Part shown: positions 36,301-47,600 of the stretch, piece by piece
Position numbering within the stretch: position 1 is the first letter of the stretch
Layout of the letters: every line of letters begins with the position of its first letter
DNA from: Chondrosia reniformis
Lineage: Eukaryota; Porifera; Demospongiae; Chondrillida; Chondrillidae
NCBI GenBank assembly: GCA_947172415.1
Contig: OX359196.1
Span: 4,032,501-4,096,500 of the forward strand
DNA: 64,000 nt
Direction of reading: 5' to 3'
The notes under the pieces: generated by a model
Seen by the model: only the letters and a program-made list of their open reading frames with translations
Told to the model about the DNA's origin: nothing
The model's database searches: none
Position numbers and translations under genes: made by a program

Positions 36301-39300
36301 TCCCATAAAAGGTACTACACATGTGGATGAGATTTATACACTTCTTCCAGCAGGAGGTCAGATTTAAGCTGATAATGACAAGAAGGCAACAACCACAACC
36401 ATTTTAACTGTGGATAACACATGGTCCACTCCACACATTACAATCCTACCATCCCAACGTTCATTCTTGATGCGGAAGACTCCCAAGGCAAACGTAGGAG
36501 TAACTGAACCTTCAGGTACAGTTGGGTCTTCCAGGTAACCCTTTTCAGCATCCCCTTCTCCAACAGGGTTTCCAATATACTGACCAAGGACAACATTCTC
36601 CAGTTCAATTGGTTGTATGCACTTTAACACTTTAACCTACATACATACATACACAGCAATGTGCATTAAAAACTGCACAAAGTTCATAGCACAGACAGTT
36701 AATACAGTATATTCACATACATGTACATTATGCTGAGGTACTCCAGAGAGAACAACACAAGACAAGAAGAAAGATCAAAGAAGCTATGTACATACAAACC
36801 AGCAGATGCATGAACTTGGACCAAGGCATGTCACTTGACCCCATCTGGAATGACATCATACCTTCAATTAACACTAACAATTGATTTTTCATTTTGACAA
36901 GATTTTTTATTCTATTTTAATTATTTTTATCTTATTCAATTTTTCAACTCCTGTCACCTTTCCTCTATTTAAACCAACTCTGTAATCCTATTCCTCATTA
37001 CTGCTGATGAAGACCTATGGGTTGAAATGTTCAATCTAGCTCAATTTTGTTGTGGATAGCTCCAATAAACTTATCTTTCATGTACATTATATAAGTATAT
37101 ATGAATGTGGCACTAATCATTTCATTATGTGCTATACCTTTTCATTTCTAATGTCTTCTGCAGTGTTATTAGCTGGCTTTGCCATGGCAACCAAGCAAAG
37201 AACTTGCAGAAGATGGTTCTGCATGACATCTCTGCATCAAATAAACAGAGGTATGTATGTATGTATGTATGTATGTATGTATGTATGTATGTATGTATGT
37301 ATGTATGTATGTATGCCCAATGGTTATTTGTGATCGGCAAAACTTTACAATTATAAGAGTTTACATTTGCTTAACAAATGCCTTCATAGTTATTGATATC
37401 ACTACAAGCAGTACTACACCAATTAGGAAGGAGGCCATTCCATGTATGGTACCTACCTATGTACGTACATATGCCACAAATAAGACAGCAATTTTTAAAG
37501 GAAAGACTTCAAATATAATCAAATACTTGAAGACCTTCACAGGCCTTGACACCATTGTGTATACAGGTTAAATGATGGATTACTGTAATCAGGAAGATAC
37601 TAAATAATAACTTACAATTTAAATCATACCTATACATAAATGTACATATACACATATGTATAAATAATCTAACACACCATTTTTTCTTACATGCTACATC
37701 TAAGTACTTTAGAATAAAGGCCTATAGGGAACTAAACCTAGTGAGAGCTTTGGATAAAGATACAAGAGTTTTCTCCTTCTATTTCTCTTCTTCTCCACTG
37801 GACCACGAATACATGTATACCATATAAGCAGACACACAAGTGTGCACATACATATATACTATACACATCTACTTGGACACTTGTTGCCAAGGTGACTAGG
37901 TCGGTGCCTACTACTTGGACACTTGTTGCCAAGGTGACTAGGTCGGTGCCTACTACTTGGACACTTGTTGCCAAGGTGACTAGGTCGGTGCCTACTACTT
38001 GGACACTTGTTGCCAAGGTGACTAGGTCGGTGCCTACTACTTGGACACTTGTTGCCAAGGTGACTAGGTCGGTGCCTACTACTTGGACACTTGTTGCCAA
38101 GGTGACTAGGTCGGTGCCTACTACTTGGACACTTGTTGCCAAGGTGACTAGGTCGGTGCCTACTACTTGGACACTTGTTGCCAAGGTGACTAGGTCGGTG
38201 CCTACTACTTGGACACTTGTTGCCAAGGTGACTAGGTCGGTGCCTACTACTTGGACACTTGTTGCCAAGGTGACTAGGTCGGTGCCTACATACCTTATGA
38301 TGCCAAATTCGTCAAAGTATCCTCCTCTTCCTTTAGTGCCAAAGGGCTCCTTGAAGGTGATTACCACATTGTCAATAAAGTTTCTATTCCACAGAGGGCT
38401 GAACAGCATATTGCCAAACCTAACAACCCAACAAAATGAGAAACATACCACAATGTGCTGATGTGCAGACGTTGTGTTCATTTGTAATACTAAGAATATT
38501 GATGTGGCCTAAGACGGTCAATAGAAGTACAGTACATATGTACGTACATATATGTACATAATACATTACAACTTCACAATTGCTGTCCACAGTTATAGTG
38601 CCAAATAAAAATGGCTACCTCCTCATTAAAGTCATATGTACCTTAACACCAACAGGTTCTGGACCATTTCCTTGCCAAGATAGTGGTCTATTCTGTAAAT
38701 CTCCTCTTCCTTGAAGAGACCACTAAGGTGGTGCGAGAGTGTGTCAGAGCTTTCACTGTCCTTACCGAAAGGCTTTTCCACAACCACACGGTTCCACCCC
38801 CTTTGCAACATACAGAGGTAACAGAGGAATAATCAGCTTCCTACGTATATTAATGCCTACAGTTTCAAGTACTTTAAACTAATTATTAACGTACACAAAC
38901 GTTTTCATATCCAAGTAAACATGAATGTGACACTGTTTACACAGACTAACCCACTAAGGGATGCACATGAAGGAGATGCAGTTACGTATGTAACTACGTA
39001 CATACATACATACAGTAAGAAACATACAGTGTGCATTGGCTTTTCCCAGCTTATTAAAGCCATTCATGTGCACAAGTATGTGCAAATAATTATCTAATCT
39101 AGTTATATGTAACAAATCTCTCATAAAGCACATAAATCTATGTATGGAGACTGGTGATAACAGTAGTAAGTGGAAAAATAGAAAAAGCAACTCTCCAAAA
39201 TTAAGGACAACTTTCAGAGTTGCCCATGTTTCACAGTGTTTGGATTAGAGGGAGTTCACTGTGTATCCACATTACATTACAGTACACCAGTAGGCCTGCC

Positions 39301-41621
39301 CACAACCTTACTCTGATGTGAAGCAGCAACCTCTAATGTTGGTGGTAACAGGGGCGAACACGGATGGAGGTAGGGACAGGTAAAAGAGCCTGTTTGTGAC
39401 TTTGTAACCCTTTTCCAGTTTCAGCAGCTCAGCATTCAGATTCACAAAGGATTCCTTCTGATCATAGCTTCCCTTGACATAGCTGTTGATCGCAAAGAAC
39501 GCATCTACCTGGTCCTTGGAGGCATCACCAATCTAAGGGAAGTGACAGGCAATGAGACTTTAGATCAGTTGTTTAGTGAAGCACATAGATTTACTCATCT
39601 CTCTGGTGAACTGATTGGTTCAGATGGGGCCCCTCCCATTGGAAATGGATTGGAATCACCACTAATTAGTGAATTGCAACTAATTACTTCTAGGTAGTTA
39701 GTATAGGAGGGGAAACATGAGGGAAGCATTGCTGTGGGAATTGTATAGTTCAGTGGCAGAGCAGTGGTGGTCATAACCAGCTGTCCTGGATTCAATTCCT
39801 GGCAATTGCTTCTTTTGTTTTCTCTCTCTATGATACTTGAGGATATTTATAGTCACTTGTGGTTTGATTATCACTTCAATTAGTCATAGACTGTAAGGGG
39901 AGACCTGATCAAAATGGCGAAAGTGTGTACATCATTGAGCAGACTGTACATTCAAATAAAAGACAAAGATTTGAAACACAAATGGTAATCTCCTCTGAGT
40001 TGGCTATATACAGTATATACATATATCTAGACTAGGGAATCCCCCTGCCATCAGTCATTAGTTTTCAGCTTTACCATGCCACCCATATGTCCTGGGAGCA
40101 TCAAGAGTATATTTGTATAGAAGCCTATTCCCCTCAGCCTAATTTAAAAATTAGTTCTTCTTTGTGGTTAAACAAAGTAACCATTTTCAAGAGAGGATAA
40201 ATTAAGAAAACCTACATTATCTCCACAGTTATTAGAAGGTTCTACAGTATATGCTCACAAAATAGACTAAACACAGGCAACTACTCAATCACTGTTGGAA
40301 ATACAAGTGTTACATTGGTGGTATATGTACAGTAAGTACATACAGACTGTATATGATAGGGATTTCTTCCAATTGCACCAAATTTATCTTTGAGAGGCAC
40401 TACTACTTGCATACCACACAAGCTTACTTTCATGAATGGCTCAGCTTTCAGCCTCACATCAGGTACGGTAATGGCCGACCTCGCATATCCCACGATGCGA
40501 GTGTTCTTTGGGAAGAGATTCTGCTTGTACAACAACCTACAGTTCAAGTAGCATACACACATAGTAGGTGTAGCTACAGGCAGCATGTTTGCAAACAGCT
40601 AGAGTAACAGTGACAATGTATCAGCACTAATACGAGTGTCTATTAACTTCTGATCTAGGTAGGTAAATTGCTTCCATATTTGATAAACATATGGAGGGTG
40701 GAATTCCCAGAAACAGCTGTCTGGTCCAGGGGAGCAGAAGTAGAGAGAAGAAAAGAAGAAAGTAAAGAAAAGAAAAGATTCCTGTATCTTCATCCAAAGC
40801 TCTCTCCAGGTTTAGTTCCCTATAGGCTTTTTTACAGAGTAGGCATAGCATGTAGAAAAATGGTGTATTATATTATTGAGTGACTGAAACAGTGGCTGAA
40901 CTTTGAGATTCAAACTTGAAAAGGAAAGTGTGTTGAGACAGAATTAACAAACACCAAAAATGGCTTTTATCTTCATTGGTTCACTCTATGCAGTAGTGAA
41001 GGATTGTACACCATAGTGACGGCCACTTCCACAAGTTAGTGTTCATGAGTGTACGTATACTTCTTGACTCAGCAATTTTCTAAATGGATGTCCCACAAAT
41101 CCTTACGAGTGCGCAAGGTATGTGGACTTATAAGACTGCCAATGGATCAGACATTAACACACAAATGCAGGCTCAAACATGGCTCCTGCTCACCATAAAG
41201 TTGGATAGATCTTTTTCTTGGCCAAGTCTCCCTATTTGCACAGCAAAGGTAAGAAAGGGTATCAATTATGAACAAACACAACAGATTGACTGAGGTCATT
41301 TATAAGTTGTAATTAACACTAATTGAAGTCTGCATCATCATATACAAGTAGTTTAGTAACATCTTAAAGTCTTACTGAGGCTCCGAGTAAGATGACAATG
41401 TTTGAGGTCTGATCGTCTCCCATAGCTAAACCGCTTCCTAGCGCCTCGCGAACTGTTGAAGCCCCTTCAAATCTCTTTATTATCTGTAGAATGGAAGACC
41501 CTTTTGCAACGGGACCAGACTGAGAAGTGCTGCTGTTATCTCTAGCGGAAGAAGTCTTATTTTCCAAGTGGGATGAACCAGCGTTGCCCAAGTTCTGTTT
41601 CCTTACCTTACTCAAGTCCAT
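33347..41621 (-). CDS. G6PD: Glucose-6-phosphate 1-dehydrogenase (557 aa)
   Basis: Twelve exons in order: 41376-41621, 41194-41231, 40428-40536, 39312-39532, 38642-38800, 38294-38419, 37138-37231, 36450-36636, 35856-35885, 34873-34985, 33637-33899, 33347-33434; 1,674 nt, phases match throughout. It oxidises glucose-6-phosphate to 6-phosphogluconolactone with NADP+, the first step of the pentose phosphate pathway. Seen: coenzyme loop [47 protein letters not shown] (coenzyme), the catalytic [61 protein letters not shown] and the end [10 protein letters not shown]. The N-terminus is ~40 residues longer than the human one, Ser/Lys-rich ([13 protein letters not shown]). A 38-nt exon (41194-41231) encodes part of the coenzyme site. 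The gene shares a very short promoter with the ceramide kinase. Confidence 0.98.
33990..34120 (-). repeat. CCTATAGG-family repeat, copy 4 (partial)
   Basis: G6PD intron. Reverse-oriented GGTTTAGTCCCTATAGG with flanking TACTCTAAAGTAGATG. Confidence 0.7.
35020..35235 (-). repeat. CCTATAGG-family repeat, copy 5
   Basis: G6PD intron. Contains GATGAATGGTGGAATTCCC and CTCATCCAAAGCTCTCAC; the CCTATAGG core itself is mutated. Confidence 0.75.
37252..37315. repeat. (ATGT)n microsatellite next to a G6PD acceptor
   Basis: About 16 ATGT units, 20 bp on the intron side of the acceptor of G6PD exon 7 (37231). Confidence 0.95.
37665..37810 (+). repeat. CCTATAGG-family repeat, copy 6
   Basis: G6PD intron. 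ACATGCTACATCTAAG, then CCTATAGGGAACTAAACC, GTGAGAGCTTTGGAT and CTTCTTCTCCACTGGACC. Confidence 0.85.
37869..38288. repeat. Minisatellite: ten 42-bp tandem copies
   Basis: Ten essentially identical 42-bp units in G6PD intron 6. The array starts six bases after the splice donor of the exon at 38294-38419. Because 42 is a multiple of three, it stays open on both strands; on the gene strand each unit reads [14 protein letters not shown] and is in frame with the preceding exon. Confidence 0.97.
39715..39905 (+). repeat. tRNA-derived SINE copy
   Basis: G6PD intron. A box TATAGTTCAGTGGCAGAGC at 39744, B box TGGATTCAATTCCTGGC at 39785, then TGTGGTTTGATTATCACTTC in the body. No clean cloverleaf, so not a tRNA gene. 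Confidence 0.7.
40690..40885 (-). repeat. CCTATAGG-family repeat, copy 7
   Basis: G6PD intron. GGGTGGAATTCCCAGAAAC, TCATCCAAAGCTCTCTCC, then GGTTTAGTTCCCTATAGG, reverse orientation. Confidence 0.85.
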
Positions 41622-41699
41622 CAAGTAAACTTCCGCTCAATAATCGCTCTAATGCTCCTTTAGCGCCTCCATGTGCGTTTATTAGAGCTGCGTTACGAT
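41622..41699. promoter_or_regulatory. 78-bp head-to-head promoter, G6PD / ceramide kinase
   Basis: Only 78 bp lie between the two start codons. No TATA box; the stretch includes GCGCCTCCATG. The two leaders must be very short or the transcripts must overlap. Confidence 0.75.
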
Positions 41700-44600
41700 A
41701 TGGGAGATAGGGAATCTGATGTAGCATGTGTACAGGCAGAGGACGTGGATTCCAAATCCGATTCAGTAAAAGATAGCCACTCAATTGATGTATCTGCATA
41801 CAAAGAAGGAGAAGGGAGTGCGGTTGTTAATACTGAGAATTACAAGATGGCGAATGTCGCTGGGAGCAACACTAATAACCCAGAATTATTGGCAAATGGT
41901 AAAACTAGTGAGGCGTGTAATGGGTCAGCTGATACTGGGAAGTCTAGATCGAGTGACAGTAAAGATGATGGTTTACAGCCCAGACAAGATAGAAGTGAAT
42001 CGCACACCCATCTTTTCAGGAACCTCTCATTCCGGCTCCACTCCCAGCACGGACCCATCTTGGAGGAAGAGATGAGAGTGAATGGAAGTGTGGCTTTGGT
42101 CAGAGTTGAGGACGAGAGACTGACGTGGACCTTTAAGAAGACTCATAAACGTACGTAGGTGTATTGTTTTTTTTGTTGTTTCAGTTTTTGATATTATCTT
42201 TCTATAGTAATAGCTACTTTTAATTTCATGATGGGGACTTTTTCGGACTACAGTTTATTTAGGTCATTGTGTAAATTGATATATTGGAAGACATATGTTT
42301 CATAATCCTCTGCTATTAATTTGTTTGACAAAGCAATGCGAAATGTATGCATCCATTAGCAAATGAAAGGCAATTTCAAAGTAAAGGTTGTATATACATT
42401 AGATCTATACTTGTACATAACCTTACTGTTTCCATGTAACATTGCCTCTGCGTGTGTATTCTTATATCAGGCGACTGTATGGACCTTCATTGGCTGGTTA
42501 GTGCATACATTTGGTATATACCTATTGTGTGTTAGGTAGACATTTGTATCGTGTGTGTCATACATATACATATACATACGTAGCCTCTGATTTCCTTCTG
42601 CAGGGTTCCTATGTTTGTCTATAGGAATGATCTAACACACCATTTTTCTTACATGCTACATCTACTTTAGAGTAAAGACTTATAGGGAAATAAACCTAGT
42701 GAGAGCTTTGGATGAGGATGCATATGTTTGTGTTTCCCTATGTTTGGTAAGAAACTGCTAGTCAGTTTCTACATATGTTGTTATTGGAGTATATAATGAT
42801 TTAGTAAATTGTTAGACTTCTGGTTCTGTAGGTATATGTATGAGTTAGAGGGCAGGTTACCCCTACCTACTGTACCTACCGTATGTCCTCTTATATCAGG
42901 TATTCACCCCTAACCAACTGCATTCTCTCCTGTTTCCATGCACAACCCACTTTAAGTAGCTTTCATTAGAGTAATTTGAAGCATTTTTAGGTATTTGTCT
43001 AGTTTTTAAATAGTAATATAGATTTTACTATAGAGTCTAGATGTGTATTGAAAAGAAGCCACACGTGTACAAGTTACGATTCCCAATAGGAATAGAATAC
43101 AGGGCATATATAAAACAGCTATATAAGGAGAAAATGGTCACTGTCTAAATCAGTCCTATTTTCTGGTGGTAAAATGTAGTTAGTTACTTTAATTAGACTC
43201 ATTACTACATTGCTGCTAATGATCCATTATTGAAATCATTATCATCCAGCCTTATCAGGTATCAGTCTTCTTCTGTAACTTTTCATTTACAAGTTACCTA
43301 CATACAAAACGTTTACAGCTGTATCTGTTAACTGCTATATACGTAGAATGGAAGCGTAAAGAATAGTATAGGGAAGTTCACAAAATATTGGTTAAAATAT
43401 ACGTGTGTGTATGTTGTAAGCAAATACGTACAGTATATGTACATATTATCCTAGGTACGAACTAATATTGAGTTTCACTACACAAACCTCCTAACAAGTA
43501 TTACTTGAAGAAAGGGTGATGGTTTTATAGTTTCAAACATATGCTGTAGATAAAGACAAAATTGCACTTTAAGCAACAGAAGATAAATGTATGTTTTTGG
43601 TGTATGGATGCAGTGGATACGTTGGATTTTGCTGAGGTATTTGCGGCAGTTCCATTGTTTTCTAAAGTATTAATGGGACCAGCCAGGAGCTTCACAGCTG
43701 AGGATGGACCTACCATTAGACGGAACACTGTGACAGGTGCAAGGCCTGCTCTTGGAAGACTAGCTAAGGAGAGTCCTCTAAATACAGAAAAAGTCAAAGG
43801 ATTTGCTCTTTACACCTTGAACCCTCAAAAATCTAGCCAAATGATGAAAACTGAGTTTCTGTGTGATTCAAGTGAAATGGGCAGATCTTGGTTGGAAATG
43901 ATAAAGTCTAAAATGCAAGGTGATACATACATATGTACAGTACGTATGTAAGAGTAATCAGTGTCACATAATATATAGTGTGCACATATCTTGATTCCAT
44001 ATTTAGTTAACAGAATAGGTGTAAAAGAGCTATGATGATATGATTATGTATACCCAACCACAAGTGTTTTCTAGACAAGTGGTTTATAAGCTGACTGAAT
44101 TGAAGATAGTGTTAACTTACCTGGCACAGGTCATCTGTGATCAACAAGGCAGATGGTCCAGGTGGAGGCCAAGCATTGCACTTCGTTTGTCTGAAGCTTG
44201 CGATTCCCCCAAACGTGGGGAACTCGGGTGTACAATTTTTGATAGTGGGGGACTGCGTTCGCGCTATCCCCTGAAAATGCAAAGCAATGACATGTAGTAA
44301 TAAAATCTTAAACTCATGAAATATTGCTTTGTTTTTGTAGCTTAATGCTAATCACATATATGATGTAAACTTTGTTGGAGCTACATAACATATTCCATTG
44401 TGTCAATGCATCATTATGCCTTACCACTTGATATGTACATACATACGTATGTACATGATGAAGGGTGGAATTCCCAGAAACGGCTGTCTGACCCAGTGGA
44501 GAAGAAGATGAAAAAAGGGAAAGAAGGAAGAAAACACTCCTGTATCCTCATCCAAAGCTCTCTTCAGGTTTAGTTCCCCTATAGGCTCTTTTACAGAATA

Positions 44601-47600
44601 GGCATAGCATGTAGGAAAATGGTATCTTAGATTTTTCACATGTATGTATTGTATATGTACAGTATATACAGTACATGAATCAGTAATTCTACCTACACTC
44701 TTGCAGACTTTGGGTTGAGGCCAAGAAGACTGTTTGTAGTTATAAATCCGAAGAGTGGAAAGGGAAATGGGATAAAGATATGGCTAAAAGTGCAAGAGCT
44801 CTTTGAAATGGCTAACATTGAGACAGAAATTCTTTGTAAGTAATAACATACGTACATACATATAATAACATGTACCTACATACATACATATACGTACATG
44901 CCTGTATTTTTGAAGTTTAAAGTTACATTTTCATTTTTAAGTGACAAAGAAGAGAGGTCATGGCCGAGACATAGCTCAATCTTTAAGTTGTCTGAAATAT
45001 GATGGGTGAGTTCTTCTCTCTACTTGCTTATGTACATGTACTTATTTGTACACAGTAATGTACAGTATTTTACATATTAAATATTCATAATGTGTTTTTT
45101 AAATCATCTGATACACATTGCTGCTGCAACTTGTTCCTGCTAGCGCTTAGAATCTCTGTACTAATCCGTACATTTTAGTGTAATGCTCTCTGTTGCTGTT
45201 TCTTTAAAATTATATCATTTCCTTACACTTCTAATGCTTTCAATTTCTATTCAAATATGTAAACATGCGTACATTTGTACATTATGATTCAGTGACACAA
45301 AGTCATCACTGATGCCTAGTATATACTTATATGTTACCCCTTACTAATATTGTTACCATGGCAATCACAGGTTGTATAATTGTCTGGTTGTATTACCGTT
45401 AGCTCTGTCATTGTAATGTCATTATATTGTCCTGACATTTATGTTGAAGCCATCTTTGCTCAGTTTTGCTAGCTAGTATTTTTGTTCATGCTTAGGTGCT
45501 TACTGTATATATGTCTCTTTCTCATGTAAACATGTGTACGTACGTAATACGTACATACATACATGTCTGGACTTTTCTACATATGCAATACTTGTGAGCA
45601 TGTGAACACATATAGTACTATATGTGTATACTTTTACAGACTTATGAATATAGATGTATCTGGTGGTATATAGTGTTGTAGGTGTCGGAGGTGATGGTCT
45701 GTTTAATGAACTTATGAATGGACTGCTAGTCCATGCTCAGTTCTGTGCTGGTGTCAATCTGAGAAGACAGAGATTCATTCCAGTCCAACCCAACCTGAGG
45801 ATAGGGATGATTCCATGCGGCCATACCAATACAGTGGCACACTCAGTGCTCAGCTCCCCTAATCCTGTCACTGCAGCTATACAGATTATCCTCGGTAAAT
45901 CATTGATTGCTATATATTTATCTGCATCAAAACTCACTTTACCTGGTCACCATAGTTACCATGCAGCACCTACATATGTACATACATACATACGTACATA
46001 TACTTGTAAGTATTTGATGTCATGCATACATACATATGTCAGGTCTCTTATTGAATGTATAAGTAATTACAGTTGAGTGCTACTTTCAGTATAATTACGT
46101 ACTCTTTTACCTTCACTTTGAGATCACTTCTTAAGTAGCCTTTCCTACTTTTTAGTGCTTTTAGTTGGTCTTACCATTTCAATGAGTTACGTATGTCAAT
46201 AGATTTTATGTTATGAGGAAACCACTTGTGTGTGTTGCAGTAAATTTTTATCTGTTAGAATTTATGTGTTTTAACTGTAGATGATTTACCATGAAAATAG
46301 TACAGGATAAAAGAGGTCTTATTGAATCCAAAAAGCTGTGGTTTAATTATAACTGTGACTATACGTAGATTCAGTTACTATATAGTCCTAGTAAAGCAAT
46401 CAATTAGGTTCTGTAGTTAATTAGCATGTATGATATACACCTAAGAATGTGAGAGTAGAATGCTGTAGAAGTTTTATCTCAGTGGTAGAGCACTAGTCTC
46501 GTACCCAGACCGCTATCTCGCCTCCATATTTATATTATGACGTCACACGGTCGGCGAGATAGGGTCTGGCATATTACCTATGCGACAATTCTTCCACCCA
46601 CGCAACCACAAATATGCAAATAATTTATTGCACGCGCTAAATAATAAGTGTTACGCGTTCTCTCTCGGAGTTGTAGCAGAGATTCTCTGGGCTCACAAGA
46701 ACTAGTTCGTGCTTCCCTTGTAAAACGCGACTGATTGCTTGTTGGTCCAACTGCAATTCGCCCAGGAACTCCGCATTCACTCCCATCGGGATAAATTTCT
46801 TCCTTTGTTCCGCCATCAGGGCTGCTAGGGGACTCAAAACCACTATAATGCTAGTAGTCGATCTTCGAATCGTGTTAAACAACGACGGAAGAACAGCGAA
46901 AATCAGCGTCTTCCCGAACCCAGTAGGAAGAGATACGAAGACATCCTTGCCTCCGCAGAATGCCAAAATCGCTTCCAGCTGCTGAGGTTTGACGTTCGTG
47001 AAGCCTAGTCGAGAAGCCGCTTCGCGGACTAACACAGATAAAGCTAGTTTACTGAGATCTTCCATTCGGCTGCGAACAGCGGCTTCACATTACGTCATCA
47101 ATTAACATTCCTCACAGTGTCCCAGCATTCCAGGACATTAACGAATTGTCGCATAGGTAATATGCCAGACCCTATCTCGCCGACCGTGTGACGTCATAAT
47201 ATAAATATGGAGGCGAGATAGCGGTCTGGGTACGAGACTAGTAGAGCACTGTTGGCTAAAGCTAGTTATTCTGAATTCAATTAATAGTAACTGCTACTTT
47301 GCACTTCTGTTCCTACTATACACAGTGTTATTTGAATGCCATATAACTGTGGTGTTATTGTCATGGTGATTGTACTTACATGTATATAGGCCGTAGTACC
47401 TCATTGGATGTGTGCAGCATCAACAGTAACAATCAGTTGTCAATATTCTGTGCATGTGGGTTGAATTATGGAATCAGTAACCTCCATCTTATTCCCAAAG
47501 CAGAGGATATGTCATGGTTTAATGAAAAGATAAGCACTTTTGGAAGGAAGCTTTCAAACAGGTTTGTGAGATTTCTCAATAGCAAAACAATTCACATGCT

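Noticed and set aside
37738..38481. 247-codon and 189-codon frames through the 42-bp array
   Set aside because: The period is a multiple of three, so frames stay open on both strands. Only 38294-38419 is a G6PD exon; the rest is intron unless retained.
39744..39805. tRNA gene
   Set aside because: A and B boxes are present but no cloverleaf forms and sister copies show it is a SINE.
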